Source: Thermohalobaculum sp965263335
GTDB taxonomy: Bacteria; Pseudomonadota; Alphaproteobacteria; Rhodobacterales; Rhodobacteraceae
Direction: 5' to 3'
Length of the DNA stretch: 64,000 nt
Assembly: GCA_965263335.1 (NCBI GenBank)
Contig: CBDHHE010000001.1
Coordinates: 3,906,001-3,970,000 of the forward strand
This document shows, one piece after another, positions 18,616 through 27,133 of this stretch; positions within the stretch are counted from its first letter, which is position 1; every line of letters starts with the position of its first letter. The position numbers and the translations under genes are program-made. The notes beneath the pieces were generated by a model. That model was not told the DNA's origin, made no database searches, and saw only the letters and a program-made list of their open reading frames with translations.

Positions 18616-19569
18616 ATGAGGAAATTCATTGCAGTGGCTGCGGTTGCAGCACTGGGTGCTGGTAGCGCTGCGGCTGAGCAACAGTTCATCTCGATCGGCA
18701 CCGGTGGCGTGACCGGTGTCTACTATCCGACGGGCGGTGCGATTTGCCGTCTGGTCAACAAAGATCGGAAGGAGCACGGCATCCGTTGCTCGGCCGAGTC
18801 CACTGGTGGTTCGATCTACAACATCAACACCATCCGGGCGGGAGAACTCGAGTTTGGTGTGGCCCAGTCAGACTGGCAGTTTCATGCCTACAACGGCACC
18901 TCGAAGTTCGAAGATGCAGGTAAGTACGAAGATCTTCGGGCCGTCTTCTCGGTTCATCCCGAGCCGGTCACGATCATTGCACGCGCTGATGCTGGTGTGT
19001 CGAATGTGACCGACCTCAAGGGTAAGCGCGTGAACATCGGCAATCCCGGCTCGGGTACCCGTGGCACCTGGGAGGTCATGGAAGCGGCAATGGGATGGGA
19101 GCGCTCGGATCTCAAGCTTGCGGCCGAAATGAAATCCGCCGAGACCGGACAGGCGGTCTGCGACAACAAGATCGACGCCTATTTCTGGCTGGTGGGCCAC
19201 CCGTCCGCACTGACGCAGGAATCGCTGGCGTCCTGCGACGCGGTTCTGGTGAATGCAACCGGCGAGGCCATCGATAAGCTCGTCGCCGACAATCCCTACT
19301 ATCGGACCGCCACCATTCCGGCGGGCATGTACGGCGACAATCCTGACATTACCACATTTGGCGTTGGCGCCACCTTTGTGTCGTCAGCACAGGTGCCCGA
19401 TGAAGTCGTGTACACAGTCGTCAAGGCGGTGTTCGAGAACTTTGAGCAATTCACCGGCCTGCACCCCGCCTTCGCCAACCTGAAAGAGGAAGAGATGATC
19501 AAGGACGGTATCTCCGCCCCTCTGCATCCGGGTGCTGTGAAGTACTACAAGGAACGCGGTTGGATGTGA
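18616..19569 (+). CDS. TAXI-family TRAP transporter solute-binding protein
   Basis: 317 aa from ATG 18616; the open frame extends 87 codons upstream but the signal peptide (MRKFIAVAAVAALGAGSAAA) and ribosome site fix this start. Mature protein begins with the TAXI hallmark ISIGTGGVTGVYYPTGGAICR. Periplasmic receptor for organic acids or amino acids. It is divergent from tcuAB, so tricarballylate or another tricarboxylate is a reasonable guess for the ligand. Followed by a hairpin and then its permease. Confidence 0.9.
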   Translation: MRKFIAVAAVAALGAGSAAAEQQFISIGTGGVTGVYYPTGGAICRLVNKDRKEHGIRCSAESTGGSIYNINTIRAGELEFGVAQSDWQFHAYNGTSKFEDAGKYEDLRAVFSVHPEPVTIIARADAGVSNVTDLKGKRVNIGNPGSGTRGTWEVMEAAMGWERSDLKLAAEMKSAETGQAVCDNKIDAYFWLVGHPSALTQESLASCDAVLVNATGEAIDKLVADNPYYRTATIPAGMYGDNPDITTFGVGATFVSSAQVPDEVVYTVVKAVFENFEQFTGLHPAFANLKEEEMIKDGISAPLHPGAVKYYKERGWM

Positions 19570-19652
19570 TGCCGCTCGACCGGAGAAGGCTGAGAAATTT
19601 TCAGACGGCTGATCGTCCTCACTTCAATCTAGGCTGAGGACCCATGACAAGA

Positions 19653-19676
19653 CCGGGGCGGGCACATCCGCCCCGG
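19653..19676 (+). promoter_or_regulatory. Perfect hairpin between TAXI binding protein and permease
   Basis: CCGGGGCGG, loop GCACAT, CCGCCCCGG: perfect 9-bp stem. No T-run follows. Same position in the operon as the hairpins of the ugp, dct and frc systems in this window, so a role in uneven expression or mRNA stability is likely. Confidence 0.7.
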
Positions 19677-19725
19677 ATTGCCCGACAAGAAAACCAAAAT
19701 GAAACCGCGAGGGGGCGCTGACCAG

Positions 19726-22371
19726 ATGCGAGAGCCAATCCACGTCGACCCAAAGACACAAGTCGAGGATATGGAGGCCAGCAATCTGGACCAGTTCACG
19801 GCCACTGACTCAGGTGGGCGCCAGCCAGAAGGGTGGCAACGCCAGGCCATTCTGATCATTGCGTTTATCTGGGCGTGCTTTCAGCTCTACATCGCCTCGA
19901 ACGTTCCATTCTGGCTGACGGAAACGCTTGGGGTGAACGTGACCATGCCGTCGTCGGAAGCCCGGCGCGTGCACCTCGCCTTCGCGTTGCTGCTGGCGGC
20001 AATGGCGTTCCCTCTGTTCAAGTCATCACCTCACAACCGCATTCCCGCGTACGACTGGGTGCTTGCGATCCTTGGTGTTGCGGTGTGCCTCTATGCCATT
20101 GTCAACAAGGACGGCATTTCGGTCAGGGCTGGCCTGCCCACCACAACTGACCTCGTTGTCTCGACGGTTGGAATGATGATTGTGGCGACCGCGGTGTTCC
20201 GCGCTCTGGGTTTGCCACTTCTGATCGTTGGTGGGCTGTTCATTCTGTATTGCTTCTTCGGAGACGCCGATTGGCTTCCCGACGCGATGCAATGGAAGGG
20301 CGCCTCGTACGGGAAGGCGATGTGGCACTACTGGATGCAGGACGAAGGTGTCTTTGGCGTGGCACTGAAGGTCTCTGCCGAGCTCATTTTTCTCTTCGTG
20401 CTGTTCGGTGCGATTCTGGAGAAGGCTGGCGCAGGCAACTACTTCATCAAGATCGCCTTCGCATTGCTCGGTCACCTGCGGGGTGGGCCCGCGAAAGCCG
20501 CTGTTGTGGCATCTGCTATGTCCGGACTTTATTCCGGCTCCTCGATTGCCAACACGGTGACGACCGGAACATTCACAATCCCGTTGATGAAGCGCACCGG
20601 CTTCTCACCGGAAAAAGCCGGCGCGGTCGAAGTCGCGTCATCGACCAACGGCCAACTCACTCCCCCGGTTATGGGGGCCGCGGCTTTCCTGATCGCTGAA
20701 TTCACGGGCGTCGCTTACACAGACATCATCAAGCACGCGCTCGTCCCGGCGCTGGTGAGCTACATTGCGCTCGTTTACATCGTCCACCTCGAGGCGCTGA
20801 AGCTCGACCTGCAAGGCCTGCCAAAGCATCCGTCGACTCGCAGTCTGGCGCAGAAGCTGATCGGGTTCCTGACAGGGTTCCTGTTCATGGTCATGCTGAC
20901 TGCCGCCGTCTACTTCGGTCTCGGTTGGATCAAGGAGGCAATGCCGGAGAACGCATTTCTCATTGTATCGGTGGGCGTTGGTGCGGCGTATCTCTGGCTG
21001 TTATGGGTGGCGTCGCGACGACCTGATCTGCAAGTTGACGATCCGAATGCGCCCATAACCGAATTGCCTCCCGTCGGAGAGACAGCAAAGACTGGGTACT
21101 ACTACATTCTGCCGATCGTTGTTCTGATCTGGTGCATCGTGGTGGAGCGTCTTTCTCCATCGCTGTCAGCTTTCTGGGCAACCATCGCGATGATCCTGGT
21201 TGCGCTCACGCAGCACCCGTTGAAGGCGCTGATGCGCGGACAAGCCAGCTCGGTGATCTCGGGTTTCACGCGTGGCGTGTCCGAATGGATCGATGGAATG
21301 ATCTCGGGTGCTCGAAACATGATCGGCATCGGTGTCGCAACGGCAGCCGCCGGCATCATCGTCGGGACCGTTTCATTGACCGGAATGCACCAAATCATTG
21401 CTGAGGTGATCGAGTATCTTTCCGCGGGCTCGTTGATCGTGCTGCTCTTGCTGGTTGCGGTGATGAGTCTTGTGCTCGGAATGGGTCTCCCGACAACGGC
21501 CAACTACATTGTCGTCTCGTCATTGATGGCACCAGTCATCGTTATCGTTGGTGCGAAAACAGGCTTGGTGGTTCCGCTGATTGCCGCCCACCTCTTCGTC
21601 TTCTACTTCGGCATTCTTGCCGATGATACGCCACCGGTTGGACTTGCCGCGTTCGCGGCGGCAGCCATCTCGCAGGGCGATCCGATCAGGACCGGTGTCC
21701 AGGGTTTCATGTATGACATCCGCACCGCACTTCTGCCCTTCCTGTTCATCTTCAACACCGAACTGCTGTTGATCGATGTCTCGCCATTGAAGGCAATCAT
21801 CGTTTTCGCGGTCGCAGTGGTCGCAATGATGTTGTTTGCGGCGGCAACACAGGGCTACTTCCTGGCGCGCAACAAGATTTGGGAGACGGTGATGCTCCTC
21901 GTTGTGGCGTTCACACTCTTCCGACCTGGCTATTGGCTCGACCAGGTGTGGCCCGAGTTTGAAACCCGCCCGGGGACCGAACTCGTGCAAATTGCGGACG
22001 CCGCGCAGGCGGGTTCGCAGTTGAGGATCACGGTGGAAGGTCCGGACTTCAACGATCCAGACAAGACAATCAAGTCGGTGCTGATCACGCCGATCGATGA
22101 GGCAGGCGCTGGAGCTGCTCAGCTTGAAGCACAAGGCATCCTGACAGCGCAAGTCGACGGTGTTCTCGCCATGGAGGAGCCGCTATTCGGCACACCCAAC
22201 GAAAAGCTGGGCCAAGTGTTTGACTACTACGGCGATGCCCCGGTCGTGGTCAGCCAGGTACAAGTTCCAAACGAGCGTCTGCCTAAGGAGATTTTCTACC
22301 TGCCAGCTCTCGCGTTGCTGGGCCTGGTCATTCTGCTTCAGCGGCGGCGGCAGACCAAACCGGCATTCTAG
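19726..22371 (+). CDS. TRAP transporter fused permease (DctQ+DctM, DUF3394 tail)
   Basis: 881 aa from ATG 19726, chosen because GAGGGGG lies about 10 nt upstream; the frame is open 16 codons further. Many membrane segments. The central 12-helix DctM-like part carries GLYSGSSIANTVTTGTFTIP and the later LGMGLPTTANYIV repeat typical of 4TM/12TM fusions. The last ~130 residues form a soluble DUF3394-like tail (VRITVEGPDF-like region) ending in one more helix and a basic end. Works with the TAXI binding protein as a sodium- or proton-coupled importer. Confidence 0.88.
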   Translation: MREPIHVDPKTQVEDMEASNLDQFTATDSGGRQPEGWQRQAILIIAFIWACFQLYIASNVPFWLTETLGVNVTMPSSEARRVHLAFALLLAAMAFPLFKSSPHNRIPAYDWVLAILGVAVCLYAIVNKDGISVRAGLPTTTDLVVSTVGMMIVATAVFRALGLPLLIVGGLFILYCFFGDADWLPDAMQWKGASYGKAMWHYWMQDEGVFGVALKVSAELIFLFVLFGAILEKAGAGNYFIKIAFALLGHLRGGPAKAAVVASAMSGLYSGSSIANTVTTGTFTIPLMKRTGFSPEKAGAVEVASSTNGQLTPPVMGAAAFLIAEFTGVAYTDIIKHALVPALVSYIALVYIVHLEALKLDLQGLPKHPSTRSLAQKLIGFLTGFLFMVMLTAAVYFGLGWIKEAMPENAFLIVSVGVGAAYLWLLWVASRRPDLQVDDPNAPITELPPVGETAKTGYYYILPIVVLIWCIVVERLSPSLSAFWATIAMILVALTQHPLKALMRGQASSVISGFTRGVSEWIDGMISGARNMIGIGVATAAAGIIVGTVSLTGMHQIIAEVIEYLSAGSLIVLLLLVAVMSLVLGMGLPTTANYIVVSSLMAPVIVIVGAKTGLVVPLIAAHLFVFYFGILADDTPPVGLAAFAAAAISQGDPIRTGVQGFMYDIRTALLPFLFIFNTELLLIDVSPLKAIIVFAVAVVAMMLFAAATQGYFLARNKIWETVMLLVVAFTLFRPGYWLDQVWPEFETRPGTELVQIADAAQAGSQLRITVEGPDFNDPDKTIKSVLITPIDEAGAGAAQLEAQGILTAQVDGVLAMEEPLFGTPNEKLGQVFDYYGDAPVVVSQVQVPNERLPKEIFYLPALALLGLVILLQRRRQTKPAF

Positions 22372-22441
22372 CTGAGGTCAAGACGTCCGCTCTTGGGCCG
22401 TTGTGCCAAACATGGCATCGTCGGTGCTTGGTCTTCAAGCC

Positions 22442-23725
22442 TCAGCGATAGATCAGTTCGACCAACCCCAGCGGCACGATCGGGACGTAGGTCACGATCA
22501 ACAACAGAGCGAAAAGCAAGATGATGAACGGCACGTTGGTGCGGGTGGTCGCCCAGATGTCGGTTCGTGCGATTGAGCACGCGGTGGCCAGCACGCTTGC
22601 AACCGGCGGGGTTTGCTGGCCGATGGCGATGTTCAATGTCAGGATGATGCCGAACTGGACAGGATCGACCTGAAGCTCTCTGACGAGCGGCATCACAATC
22701 GGCACGATCAGTATGATGGCAGCTGCGCCGTGCAGCACCATGCCGAGTATCAGCAGCATCACGTTGAGCATCATGAGCACCACGATGCGGTCGTCCGACA
22801 CCGAGGTGATCCACTTCGCGAACCGCTGAGGGATCTCGATTTCAGTGAGATAGAGACCCAAAACCCCTGAAGTCGCCACCAACAACATCACCGCGGCGGT
22901 TTGAGTTACCCCCTCCAGCAGGGCGCTGTGGAGTTCGTGCAGATGGATTTCCCGGTACCAGAAGGCACCGATCACCAAGGCTGTAACGACTGCGAGACCA
23001 GCGCCTTCTGTCGCCGTCACGATGCCACCGAAGATTCCGCCCAGAATGACAACAGGCAGCAAGAGTGCAGGACCTGCGTCGATGAATGCACGCCATAACC
23101 GGGGCAACGAGAACTGGTCCTCGCGCGGAAGATCATAGCGCACCGCAAACCAATAGCAGAGGCAGAGCATCAGGAATCCACCCAACAAACCGGGGATGAT
23201 GCCGGCCACAAAGAGCTGCACGATCGACGTGTCCGAGAGTGCTCCGTAGACGATCATCGGGATCGAAGGCGGTATGATGATCGCGAGTGATGCCGATGAT
23301 GAGGTCACCGCGGCGGCGAAAGTTGCGCGGTACTTCTTTCTTTTCATTTCGGGGATGATCACCGATCCGATGGCGGCGACATCGGCGACCGCCGAGCCGG
23401 AGATCTCGGCGAAGAAGAGCGAAACCCCGACGTTGACCATGGCCAGACCGCCGCGGATGAAGCCGATCAGTGCCGACGTGAAATCGATCAACCGGCGCGA
23501 GATGCCGCCCGTGTTCATCAGTGCGCCAGCAAGAATGAACAGCGGTATGGCTATCAGTGGAAAATTCGTGGCGGCATCGAAAATTTTCAGCGCCGCATCA
23601 TAGAAGCCAAACAAGCCCTTGTCTGCCCATATGCCAACCAGAGCAACGGCACATATCGACACCGCGATTGGCACGTTGATGGAGATAAGAACCGCCAACA
23701 ACAGGATGAGCAGCACTGCTTCCAT
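22442..23725 (-). CDS. dctM: TRAP transporter large permease, DctM type
   Basis: 427 aa, hydrophobic throughout, family-typical length. Motifs NFPLIAIPLFILAGALMNTGGISRRLIDF (abridged), AEISGSAVADVAAIG and IIPPSIPMIVYG are DctM hallmarks. Ion-coupled translocation subunit. Its start overlaps the dctQ stop by one nucleotide. Convergent with the fused permease; the 70-bp gap holds short inverted repeats (GCTGAGG...CCTCAGC). Confidence 0.93.
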   Translation of the reverse strand: MEAVLLILLLAVLISINVPIAVSICAVALVGIWADKGLFGFYDAALKIFDAATNFPLIAIPLFILAGALMNTGGISRRLIDFTSALIGFIRGGLAMVNVGVSLFFAEISGSAVADVAAIGSVIIPEMKRKKYRATFAAAVTSSSASLAIIIPPSIPMIVYGALSDTSIVQLFVAGIIPGLLGGFLMLCLCYWFAVRYDLPREDQFSLPRLWRAFIDAGPALLLPVVILGGIFGGIVTATEGAGLAVVTALVIGAFWYREIHLHELHSALLEGVTQTAAVMLLVATSGVLGLYLTEIEIPQRFAKWITSVSDDRIVVLMMLNVMLLILGMVLHGAAAIILIVPIVMPLVRELQVDPVQFGIILTLNIAIGQQTPPVASVLATACSIARTDIWATTRTNVPFIILLFALLLIVTYVPIVPLGLVELIYR

Positions 23726-24267
23726 CAGCGGCGTTCCTTCGTAGCTTCCGCCTTTGCGATTTCTTCAGCGATCTCTTCATCTTCTGCACTGCGGCCAGCG
23801 ATCAGACGGCGTACTGCATCCGGGGTCGAAAGGATTTGCGCAAGTATGAACAGCAAGGCCCCGATGGGAACCACGGCTTGTGTGAACGAAAGTGGCACCC
23901 AGTCCAGCGAGACAAGAGTTTCGGATCCGAACACCTTTAGTACAAACCATCCCGCATAGGCGAGGATGCCCAGTACAATGTAGACAACAGTTTCTCCGAT
24001 TGTGAACAAGGCCAGCCGCAACGGCATCGGACACACGACCAGCAACCCCTCGAAGCCGAGATGGCGTCGTCTCAAGGCAGCATATGCAGCGCCGTAGAAT
24101 GTGATCCAAGCGAGCAGCACCGAGGCCACTTCATCGTACCAGATGAACGAGGAGTTGAAGACCTTGCGCGCGATCACGGCGGACACGACCACCCCGGCAA
24201 GCGTGAGCAGCAAGCCGACCGTGATAACTTCCAGCAAACGCTGGAGCCATGTCGAGACCATGCGCAT
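23725..24267 (-). CDS. dctQ: TRAP transporter small permease, DctQ type
   Basis: 180 aa, four predicted helices, with the conserved WYDEVASVLLAWITFYGAA segment of DctQ. The C-terminal tail is highly charged (EDEEIAEEIAKAEATKERR), longer than in many homologues. Lies between dctP and dctM in one operon; a hairpin separates it from dctP. Confidence 0.92.
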   Translation of the reverse strand: MRMVSTWLQRLLEVITVGLLLTLAGVVVSAVIARKVFNSSFIWYDEVASVLLAWITFYGAAYAALRRRHLGFEGLLVVCPMPLRLALFTIGETVVYIVLGILAYAGWFVLKVFGSETLVSLDWVPLSFTQAVVPIGALLFILAQILSTPDAVRRLIAGRSAEDEEIAEEIAKAEATKERR

Positions 24268-24277
24268 GGCGCGATAT

Positions 24278-24299
24278 GCGGGGCGACTTGTCGCCCCGC
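24278..24299 (-). promoter_or_regulatory. Perfect hairpin between dctP and dctQ
   Basis: GCGGGGCGA, loop CTTG, TCGCCCCGC: perfect 9-bp stem placed 8 nt after the dctP stop. No T-run. Likely protects the dctP message or attenuates downstream expression. Confidence 0.7.
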
Positions 24300-24307
24300 G
24301 CCTAGTG

Positions 24308-25291
24308 TCAGGAACCGCTCGCCAGCGAGATTGCCTTGTCGATCATCTCCTGACCGCCTTCGACTTCGCTGGCGAAAGCTTTGTAAATCGGCTGCGATGC
24401 TTCGACGAATGCGGCCCGATCGGCCTCGTTGAAGGTCATGCCTGCGTCGATCAGCTTCTGACGCAGTGCGTCGTCCGCTGCAGACCCCTTTTCTCGTGCC
24501 CAGCCTGACATTTCGCGGGCGGTGTCTTCCAGCACCGTTCGGATGTCCGCGTCGAGACCGTCATAGACCGCTTTGCCCATTGTTGGGTAGGCCGGTGAGT
24601 AGACGTGGCCGGTTTTCGAGAGATACGTCTGAACCTCGTTCAGCTTGGCCGAGTTGATATTGGTGTAGGGGTTTTCCTGCCCGTCGATGACGCCCGTCTG
24701 AAGGCCAGTGAACACCTCGGAAAAGCTCATCGGTGTCGGGTTCGCACCCCAAGCTTCGAACATCTTTACACGCCAAGTGGATTTGGGCGTGCGGATCTTC
24801 ACGCCTTCTAGGTCCGCCGGTGTGTTTATGGGGCGGGTGTTGTTGGTGATGTGGCGCACACCGTTCTCCCAGACGGCCAGGACCTTGTAGCCATCATCCT
24901 CGACAGTGGGGGCGATTTGCGGCCAGAAGATTTCTTGCTCGATCCGGCCAACATGATCGCGGTCCGCAACAAGAAACGGCATGTCGAAAACTGCAAACTC
25001 GTCCGAGATGGAAGCCATGATCGACGATGGCAGGGCGATGTGCACAGTGCCGAGCTTCAGCTTCTGCATCAGGTCTTTGTCTTTTCCGAGCTGGCTCGAG
25101 TCGAAAAGTTTGACGGTCGCCTTGCCCGCAAGCCGCTCGTTCGCGAGGCGCGTAAATTCAGCGGCCGTTTCTTGTTGCAGTGAGCCGGGCGTCGCCGAGA
25201 TGCCAAAGACAATTTCCTGTTCGGCGTGGGCGGTGTTCGCCAATGCCAGGGCCGCCAATCCGGTCAGCGCCGCTTTGATCGAGAACTTCAT
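24308..25291 (-). CDS. dctP: TRAP transporter DctP-type solute-binding protein
   Basis: 327 aa from ATG 25291 (GGGAGG ribosome site 6 nt upstream; the frame offers an earlier ATG that would place the ribosome site inside the gene). Signal peptide MKFSIKAALTGLAALALANTAHA. Family motifs: the Arg of GVKIRTP (carboxylate clamp), FTGLQTGVIDGQENPYTNI. Periplasmic receptor, probably for a sugar acid since the operon also holds a PdxA-family dehydrogenase. Confidence 0.92.
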   Translation of the reverse strand: MKFSIKAALTGLAALALANTAHAEQEIVFGISATPGSLQQETAAEFTRLANERLAGKATVKLFDSSQLGKDKDLMQKLKLGTVHIALPSSIMASISDEFAVFDMPFLVADRDHVGRIEQEIFWPQIAPTVEDDGYKVLAVWENGVRHITNNTRPINTPADLEGVKIRTPKSTWRVKMFEAWGANPTPMSFSEVFTGLQTGVIDGQENPYTNINSAKLNEVQTYLSKTGHVYSPAYPTMGKAVYDGLDADIRTVLEDTAREMSGWAREKGSAADDALRQKLIDAGMTFNEADRAAFVEASQPIYKAFASEVEGGQEMIDKAISLASGS

Positions 25292-25314
25292 TTTTCCTCC
25301 CATTTTTTGGATTC

Positions 25315-26382
25315 TTAGTCCGACGTGATGTGTTTGTTCAGCACCATCCCTATGGCTGAGCGCCGAGCCTCCTCGGTCGCGAGCTGCGCTCCGGATGCGC
25401 CTGCCAGCTTCGCCGCAAGCAGCAGCGCGTTCTTGGTGGCTTGTGGGTTTGCTATCCCTTCACCGGCGATGTCATACGCGGTGCCATGTGCTGGCGTGGC
25501 GATCCAGAATGGAAAGCCGCCAATGAGAGTGACGCCACGATCGAAACCGATCAGTTTCATCGCGATCTGTCCCTGGTCGTGGTACATGGACAAAACCACA
25601 TCGAATTCGCCGTTGAAGGCACGCAGATAGACGGTGTCTGAAGGGAGAGGCCCGATCACGTTTATCTGGTGTTGCTGCGCCCGGCGCACGGCCGGGGCGA
25701 TGATCTCTTCTTCTTCATGACCGAAATTTCCGCCATCACCCGCGTGGGGGTTAAGTGCCGCGACCGCAATGCGCGGACGCGGACAACCTGCGCCCTGCAT
25801 GGTCGTGTCGGTTAGCTTGATCCGCTCAAAGATTTTGTCAGCAGACAGATTGCCCGCGACTTCACTGAGGGGCACATGGCTCGTCACGCGGGCGTTCCAA
25901 AGTTCATCGAGAACATTGAACTCCGAGCCCTCGGCTTCCGTACAGATAGTTTGCTGAATGAAGCCGATTTCATCTACAAAGTCGGGCTTTGCCAGGCGCA
26001 TTGCGTGCTTGTTGAATGGCGTGAAGCACACTGCGTCCGCGCCACCTTGACGACAGATGGTGAGCGCCGCGGCAAAATTCTGCAACGCGGCACCACCTGT
26101 GGCTGCGCTTGCCTCGCCAATCTTCACAGAACCCGGATCGAGGTTCTCGATATCGAGAATCTCTTCAGCGTCGAGCTCGACTGTCACGTTGGCTTGTGCC
26201 TCTCCCTGAGCGAGCTGGCGATGATCCCCGATTACCAAGAAACGCGCCGCTGCACGGACCTCCTCATCTGCGAGGACTTTCGCTGCCAATTCAGCTCCGA
26301 TCCCTGCGGCATCGCCCAGAGCCAGCGCAAGCGTAGGGCGTCTGAGCGTGTTGCTGCTGAGGCTTGCCGTGCTCTGATCCAT
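25315..26382 (-). CDS. pdxA: PdxA-family 4-phosphate dehydrogenase (sugar-acid catabolic type likely)
   Basis: 355 aa from ATG 26382. Metal-site histidines are in TSHVPLSEV, NPHAGDGG and YHDQG; PFNKHA matches the substrate-phosphate region. Classical PdxA oxidises 4-phosphohydroxy-threonine in vitamin B6 synthesis. The setting (divergent GntR regulator, TRAP dctPQM in the same operon) points instead to the catabolic PdxA2 group, which oxidises 4-phospho-threonate or -erythronate. The kinase normally paired with PdxA2 (DUF1537) is not in the window. Its start codon sits three nucleotides from the GntR-type palindrome. Confidence 0.85.
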   Translation of the reverse strand: MDQSTASLSSNTLRRPTLALALGDAAGIGAELAAKVLADEEVRAAARFLVIGDHRQLAQGEAQANVTVELDAEEILDIENLDPGSVKIGEASAATGGAALQNFAAALTICRQGGADAVCFTPFNKHAMRLAKPDFVDEIGFIQQTICTEAEGSEFNVLDELWNARVTSHVPLSEVAGNLSADKIFERIKLTDTTMQGAGCPRPRIAVAALNPHAGDGGNFGHEEEEIIAPAVRRAQQHQINVIGPLPSDTVYLRAFNGEFDVVLSMYHDQGQIAMKLIGFDRGVTLIGGFPFWIATPAHGTAYDIAGEGIANPQATKNALLLAAKLAGASGAQLATEEARRSAIGMVLNKHITSD

Positions 26383-26384
26383 GT

Positions 26385-26400
26385 ATATTGTATACAATAT
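26385..26400. promoter_or_regulatory. GntR-type operator palindrome
   Basis: ATATTGTATACAATAT, a perfect 16-bp inverted repeat. The core TTGTATACAA is of the kind bound by FCD-type GntR regulators. It overlaps the first bases of the gntR start codon and lies immediately upstream of the pdxA start, so repressor bound here would cover both gene starts. Confidence 0.8.
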
Positions 26401-27070
26401 GCAGGCTGCGCCCCGTCAAGGTTCCATCGAGCCAATAGAGCGGAAACCTCTGCACGAGCTCGTTGCGGGCCGTGTGCGTGACATGATCATCGAAGGTCAT
26501 CTGATGCCGGGTGCTCACGTCAACGAGTCGCGCCTGTGCGCCGAACTCGGTGTGTCACGTACCCCTATGCGCGAAGCGATCCGAATGCTGGCAGGAGAGG
26601 GGCTCATCTTGCTTCGCCCAGGTCGCAGCACACAGGTGCGTTCTTTTACCACGGACGAAGTGCGCGATATGCTCGATGTGATCGCGGAGCTTGAGGCACT
26701 TGCTGGGCATAAGGTCTGCGCTGCCGCAACGGATGCGCAAATCAGCGACATACTCGACACCCACGGGAGAATGCTCGACCACTACCTGGCCGGTGAACGC
26801 CTAACCTACTACAAGCTGAACCAGCAAATTCACTCGATGATCGTGGAGGCTTCTGGCAGCACAACATTGGCTGAATTTCACGGATTGCTACAATCCCGAA
26901 TGAAAAGAATTCGTTTCGTGGGCAACAGTGCGCCAGAGAAGTGGCGCAGCGCAGTCCGGGAGCACGAGGAGATGATCGAGGCCCTGAGGATTCGGAATGG
27001 GGATGCGCTTGCTGAAGTTCTTCGCCGGCACATTCGCAACACGTTTGACCGGGTCGTTGGATCAATCTGA
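26399..27070 (+). CDS. GntR-family regulator (FadR/FCD subfamily)
   Basis: 223 aa from ATG 26399 (an earlier in-frame ATG at 26381 lies inside the pdxA start). N-terminal winged helix (ESRLCAELGVSRTPMREAIRMLAGEGLI) and an all-helical FCD effector domain with likely metal-binding residues (D-x3-N in the YYKLNQQIHSMI region, later H at REHEEMIEAL and RRHIRNTF). No ribosome site can fit upstream of the start on a normal leader, so the mRNA may be leaderless. Expected to repress pdxA-dctPQM. Confidence 0.88.
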   Translation: MQAAPRQGSIEPIERKPLHELVAGRVRDMIIEGHLMPGAHVNESRLCAELGVSRTPMREAIRMLAGEGLILLRPGRSTQVRSFTTDEVRDMLDVIAELEALAGHKVCAAATDAQISDILDTHGRMLDHYLAGERLTYYKLNQQIHSMIVEASGSTTLAEFHGLLQSRMKRIRFVGNSAPEKWRSAVREHEEMIEALRIRNGDALAEVLRRHIRNTFDRVVGSI

Positions 27071-27133
27071 GATGCCGAAACTGCTCTGGCTGAGCCTGTT
27101 ATCGAACGCTATCCGCGCAACGCTCGAGGATGT
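27071..27133 (-). repeat. Possible remnant duplicate of the frcA 3' coding end
   Basis: The 16-mer CTCTGGCTGAGCCTGT occurs here (27084-27099) and again inside frcA (27246-27261). Further short matches (ATCCGCG, CTCGARGA) follow in the same order. Read on the minus strand, the copy gives V-A-R-I ... R-L-S-Q, similar to VADRIHIHRLSQ of FrcA. It looks like a scrap of a second frcA tail in the short convergent gap; chance cannot be excluded. Confidence 0.4.

Noticed and set aside
22372..22441. Inverted repeats GCTGAGG...CCTCAGC between convergent permease genes as a terminator
   Set aside because: Arms are 7 bp and ~60 nt apart, with no T-run; too weak to list as a terminator.
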